DNA of 64,000 nucleotides, from assembly GCA_026168455.1 (NCBI GenBank), contig CM047428.1, forward strand, positions 86,446,594 to 86,510,593, given 5' to 3'. The translations under genes and the position numbers were made by a program. Within the stretch, counting starts at the first letter, position 1, and each line of letters opens with the position of its first letter. Shown piece by piece: positions 38,801 through 53,200 of this stretch. The stretch is from Theocolax elegans. Lineage: Eukaryota; Arthropoda; Insecta; Hymenoptera; Cerocephalidae. The notes below the pieces were generated by a model. That model had not been told where the DNA came from. It saw only the letters and a list, made by a program, of their open reading frames with translations, and searched no databases.

Positions 38801-39828
38801 GTTTTATAATCATCTTATTTTCTCACAGGCACTTTAACGTACCTATTCACTAACTTTTCCTTATCGATATAATTACAAACTAAATATTATTATTTACGCA
38901 AGCATCCTTGTAACTTACAATTTAATTCATGCCTTAAGGGAACAACTCTGGGCAATATTAAAAAAAATAATTATCTATTATATAATTTATTATTTACAAT
39001 GCAATAACGAAAAATATTTCTTAATTTTTTTTACATTTTTGACTAAAAGTTGATACTAGTAATAATTTCTTTGAAATTTTATTAAAACCATTATTAGTTA
39101 CAGTAAGCCATCGAAATATCGCTTACATGTGTATTGCCTTTTCAAAAGTAACAGTTTTTTTATGGAATATAATACAAAAATTAAATAAAATGATCTAGTA
39201 TTGTATAATAACAAAATAAATGGTTTAGTATTAGAAGGTGTCCACCGAAGAGATTTTTGAATGGTTGATTCTAACGAACGGGTTTCTGGACTTTTGTTGT
39301 ACATTTGCCAGATAAATAAAACATAAGTAACTCAATTTAAAATTACTATCAATTATATTTTGAAAAATGTATTTTTATGCAATTTTACGAGGATTTTATT
39401 AATTTAAATATCTAATGAATATCTATCCCCTACAAAATGAAGTAAAAAAATAGAAAACGTTTTTACCTTTTCTATTAAATACTTTGAACGTTAGATACAG
39501 ATTTTTATTGAAAAAGAGGTGATGATCTATCATTAATTAACTTATACATTAATTTTTGAACATCACATCTTTTTACAGTTAATAAGTTCATTCTCTACTT
39601 ATACTAATTATGAATAGCTTGATTAAATCATTCCAACTTTGATCAAATTATTATTGTTGCTATTACATTGTATTATAATACAATATAATATAATGTAATA
39701 TAGTTACAACAGTTTAAAACAGTTGAGCATTTATTAAAATTTGCGTAAGGTATACGTATATACGTCAATAAATTTTGTAGGAGTTTATAAGTTAGTAAGA
39801 AATTTTCGTTATAGAGACGCGGAAGTAG

Positions 39829-39860
<32 letters not shown>

Positions 39861-40635
39861 GGAGAAGAAGTAGAAGAAGATGGAAGTTATTGCAAGTTAA
39901 AATAAAGCTCATAACGTAGATACTTTAAAAAACAATGTCGGAGAGAAAATTAGTTGAGAACAATGCTTTAGAAAATTTCTTACATCTCGCGCTTCCTTCT
40001 TCTCAATAAAAATCTTGTTAAACTCAACAGTTAGATTACTCAATTATTGGAAGGATAAAATACGTATCTCGACGTCTCTCCTAGTAGAAATAAAACATTT
40101 CAATTATTATAATAATTAATAATATAATATCCCTTTTGCGTTCATTTCTACGGGAAAAAACTAAGTAACGCATCGCTTACAAGAATTTAGATTATTTAAA
40201 TAATATATTACCGTGCGACCGGACGAAGCACGAATAAGATTGTACGAGACGACGACGACACCATCCGCTAAATAAATTGACGCTATTTCAAAAAGGAAAT
40301 ACCGGTCAAATTTTCCGATGTAAAGTCAACGTCGAAACTCATTTCGTTCGCGATACCCAAAAGGAGTAAAAAAAAAATAGGAAAAAATTGCAGATGCATA
40401 GACACTCGCTCGCACACATACACACACGCGGGCGCGCGAGGAAGCAATTCGAAAGGCTTCGTAGAGGCATCTCTTCACTCCCCCGTCCCTATCCTGAATA
40501 TTTTTCGCCAGGCAGCCACTCGTTCGTCCTCGTCGCGTTTGCATTTTATTAAGTCCGCGTAGCAAGGCAATATATAGCCCCGAGGCATTTCCCTCTTTGC
40601 AAGGACACAACCCCTGGAATTTATGGATGAAAGCG

Positions 40636-40674
<39 letters not shown>

Positions 40675-43600
40675 TGGATGGATATACATAGACTTATGGA
40701 TATATATATATACATATATACACACACTCGAGATGTTCCTCTGTTTCGAGGATCCACGCGAGGACGAGCAAGGTTATTTTTCCTTCGGACGAAAAACGCG
40801 CTCGCGCGAGATCGGAATATCATTTACGAGACGAATTTTCTCCTCGTTCGTTCGTTCCTTCTTCTTCCTCCAGTTCTTCCTTTCTCCTCACTCTCTCTCT
40901 CTCTCTCTCTTCCTTTTCCCTTCCTTTTCTAAGGCATGTTAGACACGTGGTGTGCACGCGGTGAAATTTTCTTTGGAATTACCATACTTTTTAAGATTCA
41001 AGGCGCAGAGTACACCACCTCGCGCTTGCGATATTTTTCACTAGGAAAAAGACGAAGGGGGAGGGAGGAGAAGGAGGAAGGTGTCATGCTGTAAATCAAT
41101 GTTATTTCCTTTCCTTATCGCGATCGGTGTAATAGGACCTCTCCCCCTTTTCTCTACCTCCTCCTACCTTTTTTTCTTCCTTTTCATCTTTGAGTATTAC
41201 TCGGGAGTATATTCCAAATGCAAATCTAGGATTCGAACGTACAACGTATACATTTTTTTTCTTCCTCTCCGATCCGATCAGATTTTCTGGGTCTCTCACT
41301 TGAATTACCGATGGACGTTTATCTTCAAAAATTATTCTCCACGATGATCGTATTAGTTCTATTAAATACACAAAAAAGAAAAGAAGTAACGTTTGACATA
41401 TATTTTTGATGAACGAATAAAGAGAGTCGGATTTGTAGTTAAACGTTAACACGCGGAGTCTCGTAAAAAATTGATGCGGGGTCAGCGTTTGACCTCTTCC
41501 TCCTTCCCCTCCTCCTGCCAGCCCCCCCCCCCCCCACCTCCACCTCCTTCCCGATTGGCGTTTAAAGAACCTTCCGAGTACAGATGCACGCGCATGAATA
41601 AATCGAGATAGGAGAGTGCGCAAGATCGTTCGAGCGAGCACGTATAGTCGTCGCAGCGAAATGTACTCCAGTCGTTTTCTACCTTCGTGTTCGCATCTGT
41701 ACATATAACGAACGGACAAACGCACGTGTGCACTTGCGCGACCTCAATTTTTAGACCATGCACGCGGCACTCGAAATACGTATCCAGCAAATTCGCCAAG
41801 ACAATTTTGTTTGCAAATCATTATGTGGGAACCCCTTCGTAATGTCCTTTTAGGAAATTATTTAACTGGAAATTTGTTCCTAACTTGAAAACGTTAACAA
41901 ACAACAATTTACTATCTCTTTCTAAAATTATACATGTAATACATTAGTAATTAGTTTATATATATATATTACTTTTTAATTTATTATAATTACCTTAAAA
42001 CTTGCAGACATCCCAGTATTTGATAAAACAATACTATTTCCATAAAATCGTCAGTTTATGTCCATTGGTCAAAGGCATTTAAACTATATCAAAAGCATAA
42101 TAATCACCGTCATTTAATACAATATCTAGTTGACCTCGTGATTTTATGGTTTATTTTTCCACCACTACTTACCTTTGCATTATTACTAATATGTCTTACT
42201 TCAATTTGGTTTGACACCAAATGGTTTAATAAGAATCAACATAATAAATTTATCAAAGAAAATATGTTAAAGATTTTTAATTTTCATTTAATTTAAATAA
42301 TAAATTGATTTATCTTTAAATAATTTTACGATATACTCTCACTATATAAATGTTGCTTATTATCAAAAAAAAATTTAATTCCCAAAAAGATTACAATGTT
42401 TTATAAATTATTCTTAAAAACTTGAGCCTCAAATCCGAATTTGCGTATTGTTTCAAAATTCATATACAAGCGATTCTGCGAAGTTCTAATTCATTTTTTC
42501 GTGAAATATTAATACGAATAGAATAATATTTTTTTACGGAGAACACGTATTGATAGTGGACTATTTGTAAATTACCAAATTGGCAATACAACGACATTGT
42601 AGTAGATGTAAAAAATTTGTTTGCGGTCGTCGTTATTGTTGTAAAATTTCCAGCTTACATCTCGGTGCGTCCGCTTATTCAAACTTTATGATATCTACGA
42701 TTGCCCACAATTCCGTGTAAAAAAAGAAAGAAAAAAGGAGAGTACACTGGAAGATTTAACGTTACGGCGAGCACAAACGCTTTTAAACTCGTTGTAAATT
42801 CACAATATAATCTAGCGTGTGTATACTATTCTTCACAATTTTCCGGCGCGCATCTTGAGGCTTTATGCATTTATCATGTGAAATAAACCTTTTAAAAATT
42901 CAAAGTTCACTTAGTTTCGTGGCCGTTTTTTCTCTCTCTTCTTCTCGGTCTCGTTCTATCTTTGGGTACGGCCAATAACGTTTAAGGCTTCCCTGGGTTA
43001 AAGTGAAGTTGAAGAGCGTAGTTAAAATGAATTAGTTTGTTAAGGCTACGTCGTCAAAAAATAACATTAAAACCTCGGTCATTTTTTCTAACGGGTTTTC
43101 TAGCTTGTATCTTTAGTTATTTCATGGAACTATTTTCATCAAAATTTGTTGTTTTTAAACCAAAATTTTCTAAAGCCACTTTATCTAAAATACTAGTTTG
43201 TTCCCCCTAAACAAACTTGCATGGTAAATATAAACCCACCATTTTTTTAACATCGCCAGAAAGAAAAAAGTAAAAATTATTATACGTACTCTTGTTTAGC
43301 GGAGGACAAATATTTAAAAAGTAGTTAGATAATAATAACGAAAATACAGGAGGATGCATCGAGGGTTTCGAATTCCACCGTTGAAATGAAAATTCGCTTT
43401 GTGAGAGATTCGCATCCAGTGAGAGGTAGTAATTTAACAGATTTCTTTTAACAGTGAGCGCGTAAAAAGGAGGCGCTAGGAGGGTGGGGGTGTGGGTGGT
43501 AGAGATCTCTCTCTCTCTCTCACTATATATATACAGGATAGGTGGTGAGGGTGGGAGGAGCGCGTTAAGCCGTCTTGTTTAATATGGCTTTATTACGAAG

Positions 43601-43694
43601 CGCCCGGTTCGCTGAACGAACCGCCGGGGGCCATTATGCGGTGATAAAATGCGCGACGTGCGAGCATACATTGTATTATATCTGTGGCTGCCTC

Positions 43695-43731
<37 letters not shown>

Positions 43732-43801
43732 CACTCTCTTTCTCGTTCTACGATCCCGTCTCCAGCACGTGCGCGACACGCACCTTCCCACCACTTACTC
43801 C

Positions 43802-43841
<40 letters not shown>

Positions 43842-44607
43842 AAGCTGCCTCTCTGTGGGTGGGTGAAAGATACTGTGATGCTAGCAACACCGTTCATCCG
43901 GAACCTACCCTCCTCCTGTGTGTACCTATGCGAAACCTCGACCATCGCTTCTCCTTCTCTTGGATTTTCACAAAGCTCGCTTTATTTTCTTTCTTTCTCC
44001 CTCACGGCCCTCTCACCCTCTCCCCCTCCCCTCTCTCTCTCAGTATATCTAACGAATTGCTACTGTCTCTTTCGTTTCGTTATTCAAAATGTTGGTTTTT
44101 ATGCTAGTACGCGTGTAACTGTACATTTTCTATTCATTTTTAAATAAACCACTAACATATTTACCCGAAAAATTATTTTCTATTTCTAGTAATCGTATTC
44201 TAGTATAGGGGTATATATATATATAACAGTTTTTGTTGTTGTTGTATAAATGTTCGTTTACCACGCCGGGATAAGTGCGGGAATATAAGGTTGAACGCAT
44301 ACTACGTTGAAATTAGTTATTCAGTACTTAAGATGGATTTTTAGGTGGTATATGTCTCCCAACCATGTAAAAAATAGAATAATTCGACGTAATGAATAAA
44401 TCATTCTTACGATTACCAAAAAGAAAATGCGAATGAGTACAAAGTAAAAGATTTAATAAAGCGGGCAAATCGAGGATGAAATTACCGCAGACCTCTTTAC
44501 TTTTAAACGGGCTATGAATGAAGAGCGCACCAACCGACGCGAGTCTCTGTTAAACGGAGACGGAAACCAACCCACCGGACGATGTATTGTCAACCCTTCC
44601 GCGTTTA

Positions 44608-44641
<34 letters not shown>

Positions 44642-45923
44642 CTATCTCTCTATACATATCTACTAAGATGCTATTTAAAATATCACGATAAAACGTAATG
44701 AAGTCGGTTGAAAGTACAGTTACGGAACCGGATGAATTAAAGAAATTTTTAATCTCCTTGCTAAATACTCATTAGGGTTTTATTTAAATTTCTCGATTTA
44801 AAATTAAAACTGAATAATTGAAATATCGCAATATAATACACTTGTCACAACAAATATATAATTCTCAAACACTATAATTTACAAAAGTATAACAAATGCA
44901 AAACAAGTAAAAAAGATGATTTTCAGAAAAGAAATGTAAAACATTGTTCGTTATTTGATAAGTAGAAAAAAACAGATTTCTACACGGATAGAAAAATATG
45001 AATAAAACGTACCCAAATGTTTAAGGTAAATACTGGCGTATAAGAGGTTATAAAATTTTTGTCCACAATTTTATATGAACAAAATGTTGACCTTGCTGGA
45101 TAGTCATTTTTCCCAGACAGGTTTCGTTTCAAAATTTTCAGAACATTCTGGTACTACAACTTTAATCCAGATCGTTTAGATACCTTTTTAGACAAATTTT
45201 CTCTCCGAGTATGAAAAAAATATAAAATTTTGTTTCTGCACCTAGAATGTTAAAAAATGGAAATTTCTACTATTGAAAAACTTAAGGTTCAAAATAAGAA
45301 AAAAGAAAATGTATAATTTTCAAAACAGTGTTTATTAGTTATTTAAAACATTGATGTTGTACCTCTACGAGGAATTAGATATTTGTATCTGTACATTTTC
45401 AAACTAGTAATTCTGATGTTTTTATTTTTCAAATAGCGGAATAAAATTTAACAGTTTTGGTAGCGTAGAAATGTGAAACGTTAGACTTTTCATAAGTTGG
45501 CATTTTATTTTTCTACTTTTAGAATATCGAAACGAAATTTTTTACTTTTGTAGTTAGATAATAATAACGAAAATACAGGAGGATGCATCGAGGGTTTCGA
45601 ATTCCACCGTTGAAATGAAAATTCGCTTTGTGAGAGATTCGCATCCAGTGAGAGGTAGTAATTTAACAGATTTCTTTTAACAGTGAGCGCGTAAAAAGGA
45701 GGCGCTAGGAGGGTGGGGGTGTGGGTGGTAGAGATCTCTCTCTCTCTCTCACTATATATATACAGGATAGGTGGTGAGGGTGGGAGGAGCGCGTTAAGCC
45801 GTCTTGTTTAATATGGCTTTATTACGAAGCGCCCGGTTCGCTGAACGAACCGCCGGGGGCCATTATGCGGTGATAAAATGCGCGACGTGCGAGCATACAT
45901 TGTATTATATCTGTGGCTGCCTC

Positions 45924-45960
<37 letters not shown>

Positions 45961-46419
45961 CACTCTCTTTCTCGTTCTACGATCCCGTCTCCAGCACGTG
46001 CGCGACACGCACCTTCCCACCACTTATCTCCTCTCTCTCTCTCTCTCTCAAGCTGCCTCTCTGTGGGTGGGTGAAAGCTACTGTGATGCTAGCAACACCG
46101 TTCATCCGGAACCTACCCTCCTCCTGTGTGTACCTATGCGAAACCTCGACCATCGCTTCTCCTTCTCTTGGATTTTCACAAAGCTCGCTTTATTTTCTTT
46201 CTTTCTCCCTCACGCCCTCTCACCCTCTCCCCCCCCCCTCCTCTCTCTCAGTATATCTAACGAATTGTACTGTCTCTTTCGTTTCGTTATTCAAAATGTT
46301 GGTTTTTTATGCTAGTACGCGGTGTAACTGTACATTTTCTATTCATTTTTAAATAAACCACTAACATCTTTACTCGAAAAATTATTTTCTATTTCTAGTA
46401 ATCGTATTTCTAGTATAGG

Positions 46420-46469
<50 letters not shown>

Positions 46470-47253
46470 GTTTTGTTGTTGTTGTATAAATGTTTCAGTT
46501 TACCACGCCGGGATAAGTGCGGGAATATAAAGTTGAACGCCATACTACGTTGAAATTAGTTATTCAGTACTTAGATGGATTTTTAGGTGGTATATGTCTC
46601 CCCAACCATGTAAAAATAGAATAATTCGACGTAATTAATAAATCATTCTTACGATTACCGAAAAAGAAAATAGGCGAATGAGTAGCAAAGTAAAAGATTT
46701 AATAAAGCGGGTAAAATATAAATATAAAATGTATAAGGTTAAACCCGTAGATGGAAAGAGTTGCTCGTTGTCGTCGTCGGTAAGGCGAGCGTTAATATAT
46801 GGTTATACAAAAGGGTTAAAGTCTGTAAAATAAGAGAGGGAGGGAGGTTTCGAAGGTGAACAGAAAAGGGAGAAACGAAGAGGGAAGGCGCGAAAAAGGC
46901 ACGTGGAACGAATAGAAGGGTACACGTTGGAAATGTATTTAATGCCTCGATGCGAGCGAGAGAAGAGTCTCCTAGGAGAGGAGTGAGGAGTGGGAAAACC
47001 CATCGAGAAAAGGGGATCGTACGACGAGATACAAGTTTTCTCTGTGTACAGTTACACCCACACCCACAACCGACGCCAACACGCACACACCGGGGAGGGG
47101 AAAATTATTATCGTTCGAGGATGAAATTACCGCAGACCTCTTTTACTTTTAAACGGGCTATGAATGAAGAGCGCACCAACCGACGCGAGTCTCTGTTAAA
47201 CGGAGACGGAAACCAACCCACCGGACGATGTATTGTCAACCCTTCCGCGTTTA

Positions 47254-47287
<34 letters not shown>

Positions 47288-50200
47288 CTATCTCTCTATA
47301 CATATCTACTAAGATGCTATTTAAATATCACGATAAAACGTAATGAAGTCGGTTGAAAGTACAGTTACGGAACCGGATGAATTAAAGAAATTTTTAATCT
47401 CCTTGCTAAATACTCATTAGGGTTTTATTTAAATTTCTCGATTTAAAATTAAAACTGAATAATTGAAATATCGCAATATAATACACTTGTCACAACAAAT
47501 ATATAATTCTCAAACACTATAATTTACAAAAGTATAACAAATGCAAAACAAGTAAAAAAGATGATTTTCAGAAAAGAAATGTAAAACATTGTTCGTTATT
47601 TGATAAGTAGAAAAAAACAGATTTCTACACGGATAGAAAAATATGAATAAAACGTACCCAAATGTTTAAGGTAAATACTGGCGTATAAGAGGTTATAAAA
47701 TTTTTGTCCACAATTTTATATGAACAAAATGTTGACCTTGCTGGATAGTCATTTTTCCCAGACAGGTTTCGTTTCAAAATTTTCAGAACATTCTGGTACT
47801 ACAACTTTAATCCAGATCGTTTAGATACTTTTTAGACAAATTTTCTCTCCGAGTATGAAAAAAATATAAAATTTTGTTTCTGCACCTAGAATGTTAAAAA
47901 ATGGAAATTTCTACTATTGAAAAACTTAAGGTTCAAAATAAGAAAAAAGAAAATGTATAATTTTCAAAACAGTGTTTATTAGTTATTTAAAACATTGATG
48001 TTGTACCTCTACGAGGAATTAGATATTTGTATCTGTACATTTTCAAACTAGTAATTCTGATGTTTTTATTTTTCAAATAGCGGAATAAAATTTAACAGTT
48101 TTGGTAGCGTAGAAATGTGAAACGTTAGACTTTTCATAAGTTGGCATTTTATTTTTCTACTTTTAGAATATCGAAACGAAATTTTTTACTTTTGTAAAAT
48201 AGAAAGTTACAGCCGTATACTTTACAAAAGTATGGAAAAATTTAAATTTATATTTTTATTAAGTATAGTTACTTTTTCCGTCAATTTTCATACTTTCAAA
48301 GTAGCTGTGCACCTTTATGATAAATCAAATAAATATCAGAATAACTTGAAAAAAGAAATGAAGATTTTTGGAAAGGATTTAAAGTGAACAACTCGCGAAA
48401 TATTCGTTTATTTAAATAAATATAAACAATGCGGTATTTCGGTTAAAATCTAAAGGACGCACGTATATTTTTGAAGCAGTACGGGCATTTATCGTCGAAA
48501 GCTAAAGAAAATATAAACATTCATCAGCACGTAACACCGTTTATCCCATAGAAAAGCTCAAACGAAAGAAAAAAAGAAAGAAAAAAAGAACTACCCTCTG
48601 GATAAAATTTCGCCAAGAGTCATATTCCGAGAAACGTCTGGAAGTAAAAACCGGTGGGTAGTAAACCACTTCATCCTAGGCGTGTATAGCACCTATTTTT
48701 TCGCATCAGAGACGACGAGCCAGCCCTTTAAAAAATATGTCCTAGGATGTTTCTCGCATGCGACTCGCACACTGTCCACATTTCCTTGTGTTTCTTCCTT
48801 TTTTTTGCTTTATCACCGCGCGTCCTCGTTTGACTGGGACTGGGTAGACTCGGTGAATGATCTACCACCTCTTGTATATACAGAAAGAGAGAGAAGGGAG
48901 CGAGTTGCATTTTCCGGAGAGTCGCGTGCCCGGAATTTAGGCCGAGGTAAGATTTGCTTATGCGTCGCCACGTCTTGGTTGGATTTGTCGACGTCGAGTG
49001 ATGCCACCCCACTTTTCTCCGGAGGTTCGAGCTCCTCTTATTTCGGATACACACGTACACACATACACACACATGTACACGTATATGTATAGACCCTGAA
49101 ACAATTTCGGGCGAGCGCGAATTCCTTCGACGTTGATAAAGAATCGGACCTGGAATTTAACGTGTAAACAACCGGAAGGAGTTTGAATAATGCACCCTCC
49201 CGAGTTTACTTCGACGAAAATTCGAAAATTTCCTCAAGGACTCTATGCCTTCCCCTCTTTTCTCTCTCTCTCTCTCTCTCTCTTTTCTCGAACGAGTTGG
49301 TCGGAAAATTGCGACCGGATTGTTTATCGTGTTTTTCAGGAGATATTCCCTATATAGATGGAAATAAAACGCATTTGTTTAACTTTATTCCTGGCGATTC
49401 TCCAAAATTCAATTGTTTTAATTCGACTTTTTCTTTATTTCTTTTCAGTCGTAGAGAAAGAAAAGGACATTTTAATTGGTCATCCTTATCGAATAACGGT
49501 GAAGATATTTTTTTGCTGTTCAAAGAATTTTGTTTCATATAACCATGAAGATCAAACTCTTACCCTTCATTTTTCTGAGTATCTTCCAATTTAGTAGGTA
49601 CAAACTCTTGATAATGACCCCTCCCTTTGGACCACTCGGGAGAACGTTACATACTTGTAGGGGCACATATTTTTTTCTGACCAAATTTACAAATTATCGA
49701 TGAATTATAGGTTTGTGATGTCGCCAATTACGATTTTGATATTTGCAATATAAAATTATAAATTGCAGACTCGATATCGTGACTGCGTTTCCAAAATTTC
49801 TTATTATGTATAAACATGCAAATCTCAAAAAAGTAAATATTTTTCCAAAAACGTTCACAGCTCCAACTGAGAACTGATTATTGTTACATAATACTCAAAA
49901 ATAGTCATATTTTAGGTTAGCTTTATTAAAAGAATTGAAAAATAAAAGAACTGTGACAAATCGTTTATCAATAGAAAATTTAATCGTGTGAAAAAATGAA
50001 ATTAAGTAACGTTAATAAATTAATACACTCTTAAACTTGCTTAGCAAAATTTAAAAATTAATACAATTTTGTCATAACAATGAATTTCTCAAGTCAACAT
50101 TTTAATTAAAAGAAAATAAAAGCTGCGTTTTAACTAAAACGACAAAACAAAGCTGAGAGCGAAAGAACTGTACTCTTTTTATAGAGAAAGAAATACGACG

Positions 50201-53200
50201 GAAGACAAACATTGAATAAATCGGTTTAAAATTTCACTTCCTACTGATATATTATTTATTTATCAAGGGACATAAAAAGTGTACTTAATGCGTCATTCTT
50301 AAAAAGCCGCTTAAATATAGTTTCACGTAGTAAATTTTGTACGAATGTTTCGCCGATGAAGAACAAATAGAATATGTTATTCAATTTTTTTCGTTCGTAT
50401 TAGTCGTAAAATGTTTAGTATTACATCTAGTAAATTATGAAAAGTCACTTAAATCTACTTCCCGTCTATTATTTTATAACTTTCTTTTTCTAACAGTTAA
50501 AAAAGTTAATCCATTTAATTTTTATAAATTTGAGATGAAATTCTGTGTACGTAGGAACGTTCAAACTAATTTTTAACAGGGGTTCTAGATTTCGAACGAT
50601 ATTCGAAATAACAAATAAAAAACCAGATTTTATCTTGTAATTAAATTCACGAGTCAACGTTGAATCGTTGATTGAAATTTTTTTTAATTCACAAATAAAC
50701 TTTGTATTGCGAATCGGAATTTTCTTTTTTAATTATGTATTGGAATTTTTACGTTCACAAATAAACGTCGAATCGTTAATTTAATTTATTTAAATTATTT
50801 TTTTACTGAACTCTAGTTTAAATGAAATATTTCGAATATTTATGTTTTTGTATTGTACGCGAAAAAATAGGAAATGAAGACTAATAGAAATATTTTTTGT
50901 AATATTTTACGTTCTTACCTGCGCATAGAATTATAGTATTTTTAAATTTTGAAAACGAATGCTCATTCATTCTTTAATAAAGAATAAAAAGAAAAATTAT
51001 TTTTTTAGGTGAAAAGAGGCAGTTACAATGCATCATTCACGCGTAGTATTAGATGTTTGAAAGTTATTTTGAATTTCCACAAGTATGGATCATATTTAAG
51101 TAATTATTCAAAACCGATGTGTTATTTAATTTAATTCAATCTTTATCAATAAATTAGTGATTAAAGCACTGTAAATTAATATAACAATTTGACTTTTATT
51201 TATTAACGCCAGTTCTTTAAAAATTAGAAGAATTTAAATGAAGCTCATAATTATGATTATTTTAGAAATCGATTAAATCACAACTCATCGTTTACTTCGA
51301 TACACGACATTGAATTTACAAAAAATGGGTAGATTAAGAAAGAATCTACAATTTACCATTAAACTTCATTGTTAATAATATTACAGGTATATTTATGCTT
51401 ATACAAATTATAACGATTACGTAAATTACCTAAGACATGAAATAATATGTACATTTTAAAACAAACGCATTTAAATAATAATAAAAATTGAGTCGTACAT
51501 CTATACAAACATTAAATTTTAATAGTTCGTTGGCGATGAATCTTGTGTTAATTATTTTCTACAGATATTGTTTGCATTGACGTCGACCAGTTTCTTAATT
51601 TACAAGTTACTTAACTACTACTATTTCCTAAGGGGAATATCAGAAATCTTTGTATAAATGAGTATTTTAGTATACATTTTCGGTTAACCCAAAAATTCTT
51701 AAATTTCTACCAGGATACACTTGTTAGTGTTTTAGAGAGAGGTGATATCTTGAATTTGAAGCATAAATATCGTTTGGTTTTCGAGTAATCCATTCCCAAA
51801 ATTTATCATAATTCCACGCAATTTGAGGTTATATCCTCGACTTATTAAAAGGCATATGTCAAGTTTTTTAATAAGGGTTTTCTCGAAAATTAGTAAATAT
51901 TTTTGGTTGAAATGTTAAAGACAGCTAGATTATAAATAAAGGAAGGGGGCTGCTCTCCTAGATTTACGTAAGTTAACTATCTTGTTTAATTATGATTAAT
52001 GCTATGTGATTTTCAAGGTCGGTAAGGTAGGGAAGATAAAACTTGGCTTTGGTAACTCGTTAAATAGAGTACGTTACAATTTTCGCTATTTAAAGGGCAT
52101 TCTCCTTTGCATGAATTCTCGTAGTAAATAGATAATATCGACGTACGCGCGTGCGACGCGTATACATGTATATATTAATCCGTAAATCGAGCAAGTTAAT
52201 TAATAACAGCGATCCTCATATCCGTTTAATCTCGTGCTAGAGGTAAGATCTGAAAGAAATATCTCATTACCCAGGGGGAGAGACTGAGAGAGAGAGAGGA
52301 TGTATATCAAAGTGAAATGAAATCGATGGGTGAACGATGTAGGATGTACGACGGCGATATAGACGAGTGACTAGTGCATATTAATCAGATGATACGCGTA
52401 TACCCCGGCCGTAATAATCCATCAGTCGGTACTCCGCAATCCAGCGTCTGTCGAAATCTAAAAATGGAAGGGAAGGTCCGTACCTCTCGAGAGAGGTAAT
52501 TGAAAATAGTCGGTCCGCGTATTAGAGAGACGACGTTACACATTCGTATGTATATACGTGATATGTGGGCTAGCTGCTACAGGTTATCCTGCAGTGTGTA
52601 TATGTACGGGATGCTCGAGGCATACAAGTCAATCTCGTGCTCGGGCTAACCACGTTTGTTATTACGGAGGCCCGATGAGCGATATGCGGCTTTCTACCGT
52701 TCTCTACATTATACCCCGGGAGAGAGGGCCTCGAGCTTTCAGACCAGTCAAGCTCAACCTATCCACCCCCCTACCACCTATCCCCCCTATCCCTCCCCTA
52801 TCCCCCTTTCCATACGTGTCGTGCGCGTGCGGGCCAGAGAGGCTAGAGCTTTCCCTCGGCTTGTTAAGCGCGCAGTAACGTCGCGCCACAGGTGGTGACC
52901 TCGCCTTCTCCCTCTCTCTCTCTCTCGAGAGAGAGAGAAGGGTAAAAGTGGTAGCGCGCGGCCTCATCAACGTCACTGGGGCCATACTGCCTTCCGCAAT
53001 GTCGAAATGGATTATTTACGGGTTAATAATGCCACTCCTACCGGCTGCTCTCCCTCTCTCTCCCTCCATATGTCTGTAGCCCGAAAAACGAAATGCTCAT
53101 CCGTATATACATAGCCAAAAGCTTTATCCGTTAATGCACGCGAACGACTGATGTATTCTCGATGCACCACTATTTTATACGCGAGTTAACATTTCATTCT

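Noticed and set aside
41225..41245. tRNA B-box-like GTTCGAATCC on the minus strand
   Set aside because: The flanking bases do not form a T-arm stem and no A box or acceptor stem is present.
41102..41725. 207-codon minus-strand frame, the longest in the window
   Set aside because: Glycine and lysine runs come from poly-C and AT-rich tracts; it has no domain and lies inside the luna intron.
43575..44147. 190-codon + strand frame, repeated at 45804-46352
   Set aside because: It has no ATG at its opening, is mostly CT repeat read as Ser/Leu, and its two copies diverge by frame-changing indels, so it is not under coding constraint.
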